Part shown: one piece after another, positions 54,560 to 63,654 of the stretch
Layout: each line of letters starts with the position of its first letter
Numbering within the stretch: the stretch's first letter is position 1
Source: Roseovarius albus
GTDB taxonomy: Bacteria > Pseudomonadota > Alphaproteobacteria > Rhodobacterales > Rhodobacteraceae
Assembly: GCF_900172335.1 (NCBI RefSeq)
Contig: NZ_FWFX01000001.1
Coordinates: 310,001-374,000, forward strand
Reading direction: 5' to 3'
DNA: 64,000 bases
Notes under the pieces: model-generated
Told to the model about the DNA's origin: nothing
Seen by the model: the letters and a program-made list of their open reading frames with translations, nothing else
Databases searched by the model: none
Program-made: the position numbers and the translations under genes

Positions 54560-55416
54560 GCCACCTCCTGCAAGGCCGCACGCGCCTTGGCCTTGGCTGC
54601 CAGAAGGCCATGTTTGGGGGCCAAGATAAACACCAGCAGGAAAATCAGCGTTTGTAAGCTCACGATAATGCCGCCGGTGGCGCCATCAAGGAAATAGCTG
54701 GCATAAGCGCCGACAAAGCTGGTGCTGCTGCCGATGATGATCGACGTCACGATCAGGCGTGGAAAGCGATCGCAAAGCAGATAGGCGGTGGCCCCGGGGG
54801 TGACCACCATGGCAATCACCAGAAACGCCCCCACTGTCTGCATCGCCGCCACGACCGAGGCAGAGAGTAACGTGAAAAAGATCGCCTTGAGCACCCCTGT
54901 ACGCAGACCGATGGTCCGGGCGTGACTTTCATCGAAAAAGGTGACCATGAGATCTTTCCATAGCACAAACAGCACAGCGAGCGAGACAAAGCCGATGATG
55001 GCAAGTTGCAGAGTGTCGCTCGGTGTGATGGCCAAAATATTGCCCATGGTTATCGTCTGTACCGAGATCGAGATTGGATTGATCGAAACCATGAATAACC
55101 CAAGCCCAAAGAAGGATGTGAAGATCAGGCCAATAATGACATCGACCTTCAGACCGGAACGTTCGGACAGAAACAACATCGATCCGGCGGCTAGACCGCC
55201 CGCCAGAAATGCACCTAGTGCAAAGGGTAGGCCCAGCAGGTAAGCTGCGGCCACACCAGGCACCACCGAATGCGCCAGTGCATCACCGATCAAGGACCAG
55301 CCTTTGAGCATCAGATAGGCGGACAGAAAGGCACAGACGCTGCCCACAAGCGCGGACACCCACATTGCATTGGTCATATAATTGTAGCTAAACGGTTCGA
55401 GCAGGACGTCGATCAT
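54556..55416 (-). CDS. sitC: Manganese/iron ABC transporter permease SitC
   Basis: A 286-residue ABC-3 family permease, a paralogue of Sit[45 protein letters not shown] and [23 protein letters not shown] are the same conserved segments. It overlaps sitB by four bases at its start and sitD by four at its end, so all three are translationally coupled. A hydrophobic loop with [11 protein letters not shown] lies between helices 4 and 5 as in YfeC/SitC. Confidence 0.92.
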   Translation of the reverse strand: MIDVLLEPFSYNYMTNAMWVSALVGSVCAFLSAYLMLKGWSLIGDALAHSVVPGVAAAYLLGLPFALGAFLAGGLAAGSMLFLSERSGLKVDVIIGLIFTSFFGLGLFMVSINPISISVQTITMGNILAITPSDTLQLAIIGFVSLAVLFVLWKDLMVTFFDESHARTIGLRTGVLKAIFFTLLSASVVAAMQTVGAFLVIAMVVTPGATAYLLCDRFPRLIVTSIIIGSSTSFVGAYASYFLDGATGGIIVSLQTLIFLLVFILAPKHGLLAAKAKARAALQEVA

Positions 55417-56312
55417 GGAGTGCTCTCTGCCGTCTGTGTTTTCTCGCCGTACTGAACGAAAGGACGTTCATCATCTGTCAGGATGGTGACCGTGCGGGCA
55501 TCAGCGTCGTCATGTAGGGCTTCGCCGCCAAGGGTGAAGTGGCGCAGAACGCCGCCAAAGGCGGCTTCGAGGTTGGCACGGGTAAATGTCGTCTCAGTAG
55601 GGCCATGGGCCAGAACCGTGCCTTTGACCAGAATCGTACGGTCGCAAAATTCTGGGACGGAACCAAGGTTATGAGTCGAGACCAACATCACCCGACCTTC
55701 GTCGCGCATCTCTTTCAGCAGCGCGATAATCTGCTCTTCGGTTTTGACGTCGACACCGGTAAAGGGCTCATCGAGAAGGATCACTTGACCGTCTTGTGCC
55801 AAAGCGCGTGCCAGAAACACCCGTTTGCGTTGGCCACCGGACAGCTCACCGATCTGGCGGTGGCGCAAGTCTGCCATATTGACGCGTTGAAGCGCATTCT
55901 CGACAGCGGCATGATCTACTGCCTTTGGGCGGCGTAGTATACCCATATGGCCGTAGCGGCCCATCATCACGACATCCTCGACCAGCACCGGAAAGGTCCA
56001 GTCGACCTCTTCCGCCTGTGGGACATAGGCCACCAGATTTTGTTTCAGTGCGTCCTTGACCGACCGGCCAAGGATCTGCATCTGGCCTTTGGCCGCCGGG
56101 ACAAACCCCATGACCGCTTTGAAGAGGGTGGATTTTCCAGCGCCGTTCACGCCCACAAGGGCCGTAACCGTGCCCTGTGGAATGGCAAAGCTCGCATCAC
56201 GCAGGGCTGTGTGCCCATTGCGGTAGGTGACAGTAACATCTTTGACATCAATGCCGCCCGCCGGCTCAGAAACAGGTGTTGCCGTTTCTTTCACTGCAAG
56301 TCGCACACTCAT
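55413..56312 (-). CDS. sitB: Manganese/iron ABC transporter ATP-binding protein SitB
   Basis: A 299-residue ATPase. Walker A is GVNGAGKST, the signature [15 protein letters not shown], Walker [13 protein letters not shown] and the switch His in [13 protein letters not shown]. The Thr-Gly-Val after Walker B and the downstream [12 protein letters not shown] are typical of the Mn/Zn branch. The C-terminal 40 residues contain several Asp and one His ([10 protein letters not shown]). It lies 20 bases downstream of sitA and overlaps sitC. Confidence 0.94.
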   Translation of the reverse strand: MSVRLAVKETATPVSEPAGGIDVKDVTVTYRNGHTALRDASFAIPQGTVTALVGVNGAGKSTLFKAVMGFVPAAKGQMQILGRSVKDALKQNLVAYVPQAEEVDWTFPVLVEDVVMMGRYGHMGILRRPKAVDHAAVENALQRVNMADLRHRQIGELSGGQRKRVFLARALAQDGQVILLDEPFTGVDVKTEEQIIALLKEMRDEGRVMLVSTHNLGSVPEFCDRTILVKGTVLAHGPTETTFTRANLEAAFGGVLRHFTLGGEALHDDADARTVTILTDDERPFVQYGEKTQTAESTP

Positions 56313-56332
56313 CTTAGTCCCTTTCTTTGCGG

Positions 56333-57235
56333 CTACTCGGTGGCTGCGGTCAACCCTGTGGCTACGGTTTCAGAAGTCACTTTCAGAAGGTCGAGATAGG
56401 TTGGAACCGGGCCATCCGGTCCGCTCAGAGAATCGACGTAAAGTTCGCCGCCATAGTTTGCGCCGGTTTCACGGGCGACTTGCTTGGCGGGGGCAGTGTT
56501 GACGGTGCTTTCGCAGAACACCACGGGGATATCGTTTTCGCGCACGCCGTCAATAACACCACGCACCTGCTGTGGCGTGCCGACCTGATCGGCATTCATC
56601 GGCCATAGGTATAGCTCTTTCATGGCAAAATCGCGGGCAAGGTAGCTGAACGCTCCTTCACAGGTAACCAGCCAACGTTGATCTTCGGGTATAGTTGCAA
56701 TCTGCTGGCGCAGCGGTTCGATCACCGCGCGCAGCTCATCTTTGTAAGTTTCCGCATTTGCAGTATAAACCTCTGCATTCTTTGGGTCTTTCTGGGCGAA
56801 GGCGTCGCGAATGTTGTCGATGTAGATGAGCGCGTTTTCCAACCCCATCCATGCATGGGGGTTAGGTTTTCCCTCGTAGGCGCCATTCGCGATCGGGATA
56901 GGGTTGATGCCTTCGGTCAATGTGGCAGAGGGCACATCCCCAAGATTGGTCAGAAATTGTTCAAACCACAATTCAAGGTTCATTCCGTTCCACAGAATCA
57001 AATCAGCATTAGACGCGCGGACGATATCCTGCGGGGTGGGCTCGTAGCCGTGAATCTCCGCGCCCGGTTTGGTGACAGATACCACTTCGGCGGCATCCCC
57101 GGCAACATTACTGGCCATATCCGCCAAAACGGTAAAGGTGGTGACGACCTTCATCTTGTCTTCGGCAGAGGCCGCATTGGTCATTGCGACGAGGACGGCA
57201 GCGATGGAAGTGGCATGGCGCAATTTCTGAGGCAT
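56333..57235 (-). CDS. sitA: Manganese/iron ABC transporter periplasmic binding protein SitA
   Basis: A 300-residue binding protein with a signal peptide (about 24 residues, ending ASA-ED). Metal ligands expected of the SitA/YfeA type are visible: His in GAEIHGYEP, His in NPHAWMG, Glu in [13 protein letters not shown] and Asp in LYVDSLSG. The Glu/Asp set favours manganese or ferrous iron; zinc-specific ZnuA has a third His and a His-rich loop, which is absent here. It is first in the sitABCD operon and divergent from the Mur-type regulator gene; a Fur-type palindrome lies 41 bases before its start. Confidence 0.94.
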   Translation of the reverse strand: MPQKLRHATSIAAVLVAMTNAASAEDKMKVVTTFTVLADMASNVAGDAAEVVSVTKPGAEIHGYEPTPQDIVRASNADLILWNGMNLELWFEQFLTNLGDVPSATLTEGINPIPIANGAYEGKPNPHAWMGLENALIYIDNIRDAFAQKDPKNAEVYTANAETYKDELRAVIEPLRQQIATIPEDQRWLVTCEGAFSYLARDFAMKELYLWPMNADQVGTPQQVRGVIDGVRENDIPVVFCESTVNTAPAKQVARETGANYGGELYVDSLSGPDGPVPTYLDLLKVTSETVATGLTAATE

Positions 57236-57275
57236 TAAGGAATCCTAGCGAAAGTGAATATGTCCGATCTCTAAT

Positions 57276-57290
57276 TGCAAATCATTCGCA
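57276..57290. promoter_or_regulatory. Mur/Fur-type operator candidate upstream of sitA
   Basis: TGCAAAT-C-ATTCGCA has the 7-1-7 layout of Fur-family sites with one mismatch between the arms. TGCAAAT-like arms recall the manganese-responsive elements described upstream of sitA in rhizobia. It is 41 bases before the sitA start, a fit for repression. Confidence 0.7.
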
Positions 57291-57303
57291 TTGTCAATGC
57301 TTG

Positions 57304-57318
57304 TGAGAATTATTCTCA
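57304..57318. promoter_or_regulatory. Second Fur-family 7-1-7 operator candidate between sitA and mur
   Basis: TGAGAAT-T-ATTCTCA is a perfect 7-1-7 palindrome close to the general Fur box TGATAAT-N-ATTATCA. It lies 42 bases before the regulator start and 13 bases from the first palindrome, so it may serve autoregulation. Confidence 0.75.
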
Positions 57319-57359
57319 TTTAACTTGCAACTTGAGAATCTATCCGCCATGTTGTTGGC

Positions 57360-57782
57360 ATGAGTACGAAGTTTTTTATCAATAACGAGGACCAGATTCT
57401 GCGTGATACTGGTCTGCGAGTGACCAAACAGCGTTTGGCGATTGTCCGTGTCCTGTTCGAGGCGGAGGATCATCCGGATGCCGAGCAGGTCTTGGCGCGT
57501 GCCCGCGAGCGCGACGCCAGCGTCAGCCAGGCAACGACCTATCGCACCTTGGCTGCTTTGGCCGAGAAGGGGGTTTTACAGACGCATACCTTTGATGGCG
57601 GGGTTACCCGATATGAGGTCTCAAATCGCCCACATCACGACCATCTGATCGACATCGAAACTGGCGATGTGATGGAATTCGTCTCGGAAGAAATCGAACG
57701 CTTGCAAAGAAGAGTCGCGGCCGAACATGGCTATGAGATCGTCGCCCATCGGTTGGAGCTTTATTGCCGCAAGGCAAGTTGA
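57360..57782 (+). CDS. mur: Fur-family regulator, probable manganese-uptake regulator Mur
   Basis: A 140-residue Fur-family protein. The winged-helix part has LRVTKQRLAIVRVLF and SQATTYRTLAALAEKGVL. The metal sites have RPHHDHLIDIETGDVMEFVSEEIERLQRRVAAEHGYEIVAHRLELY. The position after HHDH has no CxxC and the C-terminus has no CxxC, so a structural zinc-cysteine site is absent, as in alphaproteobacterial Mur. Divergence from sitABCD with Fur-type palindromes between supports manganese-dependent repression. The ribosome site is weak. An iron-responsive Fur remains possible on sequence alone. Confidence 0.85.
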   Translation: MSTKFFINNEDQILRDTGLRVTKQRLAIVRVLFEAEDHPDAEQVLARARERDASVSQATTYRTLAALAEKGVLQTHTFDGGVTRYEVSNRPHHDHLIDIETGDVMEFVSEEIERLQRRVAAEHGYEIVAHRLELYCRKAS

Positions 57783-57882
57783 CGGTTGCGTGACAAGATC
57801 TCTCGGTGGAATTCGAATAGGCGAATCACGTCGGAGGTATTAACTTAAGACACTGGATTTTGACGGAGTCCACAAGGTGAAA

Positions 57883-57957
57883 TGGCAGCCCGTAGGGGAA
57901 TCGAACCCCTCTTTCCAGGTTGAAAACCTGGCGTCCTAACCGATAGACGAACGGGCC
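57883..57957 (-). tRNA. tRNA-Glu (anticodon TTC)
   Basis: Read on the minus strand, GGCCCGT pairs with ACGGGCT as the acceptor stem, followed by G and an encoded CCA. The D arm, an anticodon stem CCAGG/CCTGG with loop containing TTC, and the GGTTCGATTCC T arm are all present. Length is 75 with CCA. It reads GAA/GAG glutamate codons. Confidence 0.96.
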
Positions 57958-58069
57958 AGCGCCTTGTGTGAGGCGCTAATTAGGCAAAAGCGGTGAGGGG
58001 CGCAAGAGGGTATTTGCAAAAAATGTCACTTCGATGAAGATTTATTTTTTGCTCATGATTGGGGGCGTA

Positions 58070-59815
58070 TCAATTGGCGCGTGCCGCGTCTTCCAGCATC
58101 AGTTGAACGCTCTGCCTGCCGCCCCAGGTGTTGATGCTCAGGCGTCCAGCCAAGTGGAATCGTGCGCCGCCGTGCTGTTCGAGCGCCGCCCCCAAAGGGC
58201 CATCGAAAGCGCCGAAAGCAATCGCATCTAGGCTTGCTCCCAATCCGTCGCCGAAACGTATTTTCAGGTGGTTGTCACCTACGCGCTTGGCAAAACTGAT
58301 GGCCATATCGGCAAAGACATATCGCGGGCCGGGAGCGCTGGCGCCAAAAGGGCCAGCAGCCTCGATCTGGTGTAAAAGGTCGATACTCGCCGCGCCGGGC
58401 ATCAGCATGCCGTCCAGTTTCAGATCGGAAGGGCCAGCCTGACCCGCGCCTTGCTTGGCCAGTAGTTCTGACAGGCGTGCCATCGCGGGTTCCAATTGAT
58501 CGCGTGCAACTGTCAGACCTGCAGCCATTTTGTGACCGCCACCTTTAATCAAGAGGCCTTCGCTGGCGAGCCGTTGAATGGAAGCACCTAAATCGACCCC
58601 GCTGATTGAGCGGCCTGACCCTTTGCCCTCATCCCCATCAAAACCGATGACGATAGCAGGGCGGTTGGTTTTTTCTTTCAGGCGGCTGGCGACGATGCCT
58701 ACAACGCCTGGGTGCCAACCATCTGCTGCCGCCCAGACCAGCGGGGCATCAAGGCCGCGTTCCTCAGCCTGTTCAAGTGCTGCGGTATGCACATTGGCTT
58801 CGACCTCACGGCGCTCTGCGTTCAGCTCTTCAAGACGTTCCGCAAGGGCCTTAGCTTCGTGCATATCGGTGCAGGCTAGCAGACGAGCGCCAAGGTCAGC
58901 ACGGCCCACACGACCACCGGCATTGATTCGAGGGCCGAGAACAAAGCCGAGGTGGTAGGAGGTCGGAGCCGTGTCCAGCCGTGCCACATCGCTGAGCGCA
59001 ACCAGTCCAACGCGCTGACGCCGGGCCATGACCTTCAAACCCTGCTGCACAAAGGCGCGGTTCACGCCGCGCAGTGGGGCGACATCTGCGACCGTGGCAA
59101 GGGCCACAAGATCCAGCATCGCCATCAGGTCCGGGCCTTTCTGACCCGCTTCGCGCAGTTGGCGCCCAACCTCGACGAGCATCAAGAACACCACGGCGGC
59201 GGCACATAGATGTGCCAGATCACCAGATTCGTCTTGCCGATTGGGGTTCACTACGACCAGAGCCGGGGGCAGGGTTTCGCCGCCAAGGTGGTGGTCGAGC
59301 ACAATCACGTCTGCGCCCTCAGCAGCAGCAAGCGCCTCATGGCTGAGCGTGCCGCAATCGACGCAAATAATCAGGTCATGATCATGCGCCAACTGCTGCA
59401 TGGCGGGGACATTGGGGCCGTAACCTTCGTCGATCCGGTCGGGGACATAGAGCGTGGCGTTTTGATTGCTCTGCCGTAGCCAGTCCAGCAACAGTGCGGC
59501 CGAGGTGCCTCCATCGACGTCATAATCGGCAAAGATCGCAATCCGTTCGTGCTGACGTACGGCTTGCAAAAAACGGGCAGCCGCCTTCTTCATATCCAGA
59601 ATACTGCGTGGGTCTGGCAGCAGATCGCGTAGCTTTGGTTCCAGATAAGAGGCAGCGTCTTCAGGAAGAACGTCTAACCTAGCCAAAGTATGACAGAGCG
59701 GGCGGGGCAGGGCTGTTTGTTGCGCGATCGCCTCGGCCATACGGTTAATGTCCGGGGTTGGGCCGATCCATCGCCGACCTGTCAGCGAGGTTTCAATGCC
59801 AAGGAACACAGCCAT
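58070..59815 (-). CDS. recJ: Single-stranded-DNA-specific exonuclease RecJ
   Basis: A 581-residue 5'-to-3' exonuclease of the DHH superfamily, used in recombination and mismatch repair. Motif I is FADYDVDGGTSAALL, ICVDCGT and VIVLDHHLGGE are further DHH motifs, and the DHHA1 domain ends with GGGHKMAAGLTV. The C-terminal OB-like part is present (RFGDGLGASLDAIAFGAF). The start is uncertain among ATG 59815, ATG 59818 and GTG 59839; MAVFLGIETSLTGRRW is the family-like N-terminus. It is downstream of glpX on the same strand, an order shared by Rhodobacterales. Confidence 0.94.
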   Translation of the reverse strand: MAVFLGIETSLTGRRWIGPTPDINRMAEAIAQQTALPRPLCHTLARLDVLPEDAASYLEPKLRDLLPDPRSILDMKKAAARFLQAVRQHERIAIFADYDVDGGTSAALLLDWLRQSNQNATLYVPDRIDEGYGPNVPAMQQLAHDHDLIICVDCGTLSHEALAAAEGADVIVLDHHLGGETLPPALVVVNPNRQDESGDLAHLCAAAVVFLMLVEVGRQLREAGQKGPDLMAMLDLVALATVADVAPLRGVNRAFVQQGLKVMARRQRVGLVALSDVARLDTAPTSYHLGFVLGPRINAGGRVGRADLGARLLACTDMHEAKALAERLEELNAERREVEANVHTAALEQAEERGLDAPLVWAAADGWHPGVVGIVASRLKEKTNRPAIVIGFDGDEGKGSGRSISGVDLGASIQRLASEGLLIKGGGHKMAAGLTVARDQLEPAMARLSELLAKQGAGQAGPSDLKLDGMLMPGAASIDLLHQIEAAGPFGASAPGPRYVFADMAISFAKRVGDNHLKIRFGDGLGASLDAIAFGAFDGPLGAALEQHGGARFHLAGRLSINTWGGRQSVQLMLEDAARAN

Positions 59816-59945
59816 CATTCGCAAAGAGCCCGCCAGCACATTGGCGAGACACTTTCTTGTAGAAATTTTACTGATAGGTTGCGCTCTCCCGTGGATGAGA
59901 CAACGAAGCCCCGAGATCTCTCAACCGGAAAAAGCGCTGTTGTCA

Positions 59946-60914
59946 TCAGTCGGCGTTGGGGTGAAAGCAGCTCAGGCGGCGGCGCTCACCGGTTTTGGAG
60001 CGCAGCAACAGTGTTTCTGTCTCAATGCCTCCATCGCGATGCTTGAGGCCGGATACGATTGAACCTTGGGTCACGCCAGTCGCTGCAAAGATCACATCAT
60101 CTGTGACCAGTTCATCGCGGCTGTAGACACGGTTCAGATCGGTGATGCCTGCCTTGGCCGCGCGGCCTTTTTCGTCGTCGTTGCGGAACAACAGACGGCC
60201 CCAGATCTGACCTCCCAGACATTTCAGGGCGCCAGCGGCCAGAACACCTTCGGGTGCGCCGCCAGAGCCCATGTACATGTCGATGCCGGTCAGTTCGGCC
60301 TCGGCGCAGTGCATGACCCCGGCAACATCGCCGTCACCGATCAGGTAGATTGCAGCACCCGTTTCGCGAATTTCCTTGATCACGGTTTCATGGCGCGGAC
60401 GCTCCAGAACGCAGACCGTGATGTCTGATGCGGCACAGCCTTTGGCCGCTGCCAGAGCTTCAACGCGTTCACGTGGGCTCATGTCCAGTGACACGACATC
60501 TTTCGGGTAGCCGGGGCCGATGGCGAGCTTGTCCATATACACGTCGGGGGCGTGCAGCATGGTGCCGCGAGGAGCCATGGAAATCACGGTCAGGGCGTTT
60601 GGCATCGCCTTGGCGGTGATGGTTGTACCTTCAAGCGGGTCGAGTGCGATGTCGACGCCGGGGCCATTGCCGGTACCAACCTCTTCGCCGATGAATAGCA
60701 TGGGCGCTTCGTCGCGTTCACCTTCGCCGATGACAACGACGCCGTTGATGTCGAGCAGGTTCAGCTGTTCACGCATAGCGTTCACGGCCATCTGGTCGGC
60801 GGCTTTTTCGTCGCCGCGTCCGATCATGCCGGCACAGGCAATTGCGGCTTGCTCGGACACTCGGGCAAGCGCCAGTGACAGCATGTGGTCGTTAAATTCG
60901 GCTTTGGCAGACAT
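59946..60914 (-). CDS. glpX: Class II fructose-1,6-bisphosphatase
   Basis: A 322-residue GlpX-family phosphatase that converts fructose 1,6-bisphosphate to fructose 6-phosphate in gluconeogenesis; some members also act on sedoheptulose bisphosphate. Metal-site motifs are VVIGEGERDEAPMLFIGEEVG and IALDPLEGTTI, and the sugar-phosphate site contains GSGGAPEGVLAAGAL. The GAGG site is nine bases before the ATG. It lies between hom and recJ, the usual Roseobacter position. No glp operon genes accompany it. Confidence 0.96.
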   Translation of the reverse strand: MSAKAEFNDHMLSLALARVSEQAAIACAGMIGRGDEKAADQMAVNAMREQLNLLDINGVVVIGEGERDEAPMLFIGEEVGTGNGPGVDIALDPLEGTTITAKAMPNALTVISMAPRGTMLHAPDVYMDKLAIGPGYPKDVVSLDMSPRERVEALAAAKGCAASDITVCVLERPRHETVIKEIRETGAAIYLIGDGDVAGVMHCAEAELTGIDMYMGSGGAPEGVLAAGALKCLGGQIWGRLLFRNDDEKGRAAKAGITDLNRVYSRDELVTDDVIFAATGVTQGSIVSGLKHRDGGIETETLLLRSKTGERRRLSCFHPNAD

Positions 60915-60979
60915 CGTTTATCCTCAAATATTACTTCGTCCAGCTTTAGCGGGCTGGGCGGAACGGCACAAGGCCGGGG

Positions 60980-62266
60980 TCAGACGGTTTCGATACGCAG
61001 GGCGACGGGCGCAGCAGACAGGACATCCAACCCATCCATGGCGGTCAGGGCGGCCACAAGCGCGCTGCGTGATGTTTTGTGTGTCACGATTAGCACTGGG
61101 GCAGTATCTGTTTCATGTTGGTACTGGCGCATGCGATCGATGGAGACGCCGGCATCTCCCATGGCACTGGTCACTTTGGCCAGAGCGCCAGGCTTGTCCA
61201 GCAGCGACATGCGCAGGTAGTATGGCGCAGGGGTGTCAGCTCGTGCAGCTTTGGCCTTGGATAGTGTATTGGCAGGCTGGCCAAAGGTCGTGATCGACAG
61301 GCCGCGCGCGATATCCATGACATCCCCCATGACGGCGCTGGCGGTCGGGCCTTCTCCGGCACCAGGGCCACGTAGAACGATCTGTTCAACCTGATCGCCT
61401 TCGATCACGACCATATTGGTTCCGCCTTCGAGTTGACCGAGAGGGCTTTGTTCAGGAACAAGGCAGGGGGACATGCGCTGTTCAAGGCCGCGGCCGGTCA
61501 TTTGTGCGACGCCCAGAAGTTTGATGCGGAATCCCATGTCGGCGGCTTGTTCAATGTCCTCAATGGTAATGCGCTGAATGCCTTCTAGGTGGACATTGTC
61601 AAAATCAACCTTGGTCCCAAAGGCGATGGAGGACAGTAGGGACAGTTTGTGTCCGGCATCAATGCCGCCAACGTCCAGATTTGGATCGGCTTCAAGATAG
61701 CCAAGCTGGTTGGCTTCTTCGAATACCTCATCATAGGGCAGGCCGGCCGACTGCATCCGGGTCAGGATATAATTGCAGGTGCCATTCATCACGCCCATCA
61801 CGCGTGTGATGTCATTACCAGCCAGACCTTCGGTCAAGGCTTTGATTACCGGAATACCACCGGCAACTGCGGCCTCAAAACGCAGGATGCTGCCAGCTTC
61901 CTCTGCGGCTTCCGCTAGCGCCTGACCGTGGTGCGCCAGCAGGGCCTTGTTTGCGGTGACAACGTGTTTTCCTGTGGCAATTGCCGCCTCGGTCGCGGCC
62001 TTGGCCGGTCCGTCGCTTCCCCCCATCAGTTCAACAAAAACGTCAACGTCATCGCGCTTGGCTAATGCAACGGGATCATCTTCCCACGCATAGTCAGAAA
62101 GGTTCACGCCCCGATCCTTGTTACGGCTGCGGGCGGAAACCGCAACAATCTCAATCGGACGGCCAGAACGGACCGCCAAAAGATTGGCCTTTTGACGAAC
62201 GATTTTGACAACTCCGGCGCCGACCGTTCCGAGGCCAGCAATTCCAAGGCGCAGGGGGGCTGTCAT
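60980..62266 (-). CDS. hom: Homoserine dehydrogenase
   Basis: A 428-residue enzyme that reduces aspartate semialdehyde to homoserine, the branch point to threonine and methionine. The NAD(P) loop is LGIAGLGTVGAGVV, ANKALLAHHG and GVMNGTCNYILTRM carry substrate contacts, and SLLSSIAFGTKVD is the conserved signature. A C-terminal ACT domain begins near residue 350 (LLDKPGALAKVTSAMGDAGVSIDRMRQY) and probably mediates threonine feedback. The product feeds O-acetylhomoserine and then MetY, encoded elsewhere in this window. GGAGA precedes the ATG. Confidence 0.96.
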   Translation of the reverse strand: MTAPLRLGIAGLGTVGAGVVKIVRQKANLLAVRSGRPIEIVAVSARSRNKDRGVNLSDYAWEDDPVALAKRDDVDVFVELMGGSDGPAKAATEAAIATGKHVVTANKALLAHHGQALAEAAEEAGSILRFEAAVAGGIPVIKALTEGLAGNDITRVMGVMNGTCNYILTRMQSAGLPYDEVFEEANQLGYLEADPNLDVGGIDAGHKLSLLSSIAFGTKVDFDNVHLEGIQRITIEDIEQAADMGFRIKLLGVAQMTGRGLEQRMSPCLVPEQSPLGQLEGGTNMVVIEGDQVEQIVLRGPGAGEGPTASAVMGDVMDIARGLSITTFGQPANTLSKAKAARADTPAPYYLRMSLLDKPGALAKVTSAMGDAGVSIDRMRQYQHETDTAPVLIVTHKTSRSALVAALTAMDGLDVLSAAPVALRIETV

Positions 62267-62368
62267 ACACGTCTCCAGTTCAGAATAGGGTTACATCTTT
62301 GACGCGCGATTTAACGGGTCTGTGCGGTGCGTGCAACGCGGGTTTTGCATGAACTGTTCGCAAAGGTG

Positions 62369-62692
62369 TTATTCTTGCTCTCTCAGACGTTCTGCGCGTT
62401 CCTGTAGGCTCTCGATCCTAGTTTCCAGGGCCTCATTTACACCTGAGGGTGACTGGTTTAGCCCACCGGCACTTTGTTGCAGACCATCGCTTTGACCTTG
62501 CACTGATTCCGACGTTTCGAGCGTGATCTGATTTACGGTCGCTTGAGAGGTAATGCGCGCTGTGGGGACCAGTTCGGGATAGGGGGCTTTTTTTGCCTGA
62601 TCGCTGGCTGCAGCGTCCAGTTCGGGAAATTCGTCGCAGGCACTGAGGGCCAGCAAAAGGCCGATGACAGAAATGCTGCGGTGAAACGTCAT
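62369..62692 (-). CDS. Small hypothetical lipoprotein
   Basis: A 107-residue protein. The signal peptide MTFHRSISVIGLLLALSAC ends in the lipobox LSAC, so Cys19 should be acylated by Lgt. The remainder is polar and without motif: a Gln/Ser/Gly-rich central part and a C-terminal amphipathic helix (ALETRIESLQERAERLREQE) with heptad spacing that may coil with a partner. I do not recognise the family. AGGA precedes the ATG. It lies 102 bases upstream of hom on the same strand. Confidence 0.75.
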   Translation of the reverse strand: MTFHRSISVIGLLLALSACDEFPELDAAASDQAKKAPYPELVPTARITSQATVNQITLETSESVQGQSDGLQQSAGGLNQSPSGVNEALETRIESLQERAERLREQE

Positions 62693-62766
62693 AAACGGGT
62701 CCTGATCCGGTGTGTTGTCTCCGTCATGCCACTATTTTGGCAGGAGGGGCAAGCGGGGCTTTGATT

Positions 62767-62780
62767 TGAACGTTCGTTCA
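62767..62780. promoter_or_regulatory. Palindromic operator candidate for the TetR regulator
   Basis: TGAACG-TT-CGTTCA is a perfect six-base inverted repeat with a two-base centre, 14 bases before the TetR start. Its size and place suggest autorepression. Confidence 0.7.
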
Positions 62781-62794
62781 GATAAATCTTGCTC

Positions 62795-63385
62795 ATGGCA
62801 CGTACACAAGGTTCACATTCCGATATCACCGGCCCCAAGGTCCGCGAGGCAGCGCTGCGCCTGTTCGCGCAACAGGGCTATGCGGCCGTGTCGATGCGCA
62901 AAATCGCGGCTGAAGTCGGGGTGCAGGCCGGGGCGCTTTATAATTATACGCCAGACAAGCAGTCACTACTGTTTGACCTGTTGCGGGGCCATATGGATGA
63001 ATTGTTGGCTGTGCGAGCAGCGCAGCCGGTTATCAACGATCCCGTGGCCGCATTAGAAGAATTCACCCGATTTCACATCAGGTTTCACGCGAAGCGCCCT
63101 GATGCGGTGTTCATCTCATATATGGAATTGCGCAACCTTGAACCCGAAAATTTCATTAATATTGAGGGTTTGCGGCGTGACTATGAAGCGCAACTTGAAG
63201 CTATCTTGCAACGCGGAATGGCCGAAGGCCTGTTCCAAATCCCGGACCCCAGGATTGCCACGATGGCGATCATTGCGATGCTGACCGGAGTCAACACCTG
63301 GTATAGCGCCGAAGGACGTTTGAAGCTGTCCGAAATCGAAGAAATTTACTGTGACATGGTGCGTATGGCTGTTGAGATGAAGTGA
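62795..63385 (+). CDS. TetR/AcrR-family transcriptional regulator
   Basis: A 196-residue regulator. The N-terminal helix-turn-helix KVREAALRLFAQQGYAAVSMRKIAAEVGVQAGALYNYTPDKQSLLFDLL is typical of the family, and the rest is the all-helical ligand-binding part. RFHIRFHAKRPDAVFISYMELRNLEPENF places it near members that respond to acyl-CoA compounds, but the ligand is unknown. The ATG at 62795 follows a TTG (62789). It is divergent from the lipoprotein gene across about 100 bases. No efflux or degradation gene follows, so targets lie elsewhere or beyond the window. Confidence 0.9.
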   Translation: MARTQGSHSDITGPKVREAALRLFAQQGYAAVSMRKIAAEVGVQAGALYNYTPDKQSLLFDLLRGHMDELLAVRAAQPVINDPVAALEEFTRFHIRFHAKRPDAVFISYMELRNLEPENFINIEGLRRDYEAQLEAILQRGMAEGLFQIPDPRIATMAIIAMLTGVNTWYSAEGRLKLSEIEEIYCDMVRMAVEMK

Positions 63386-63417
63386 GGAGAGAAAGTGCAG
63401 CACTTTGAGGCGACTAG

Positions 63418-63654
63418 CTAGAACAAAGTATCGCATTGAGCCCGTTTTGACATTTTTTGCTTGCCGCAAAGTTCTGCAATTTCAGGATGGAAGTTATTAC
63501 CCAAATTAGTTGGTTTGTCTTCGGCGGCCTTCGCTATCCCAAATAAAGGATTCAAGGCCAAGTCTCCCTCTGCTATTTCTTGAGAACTTGTTTTGTAATT
63601 AACAAAATCGCGTTGAAGTGGTATCATTTGCGAATTAGCAAAAGAGTATTTCAA
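63418..63654 (-). CDS. Doubtful hypothetical protein
   Basis: A 78-codon frame starting with TTG and ending in AQCDTLF. There is no clear ribosome site, no membrane segment and no recognised motif. Composition is not obviously unnatural, and it begins one base before the divergent partial gene at 63655, which leaves no room for both promoters. I list it only as a possibility; the 270 bases after the TetR gene may simply be non-coding. Confidence 0.25.
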   Translation of the reverse strand: MKYSFANSQMIPLQRDFVNYKTSSQEIAEGDLALNPLFGIAKAAEDKPTNLGNNFHPEIAELCGKQKMSKRAQCDTLF

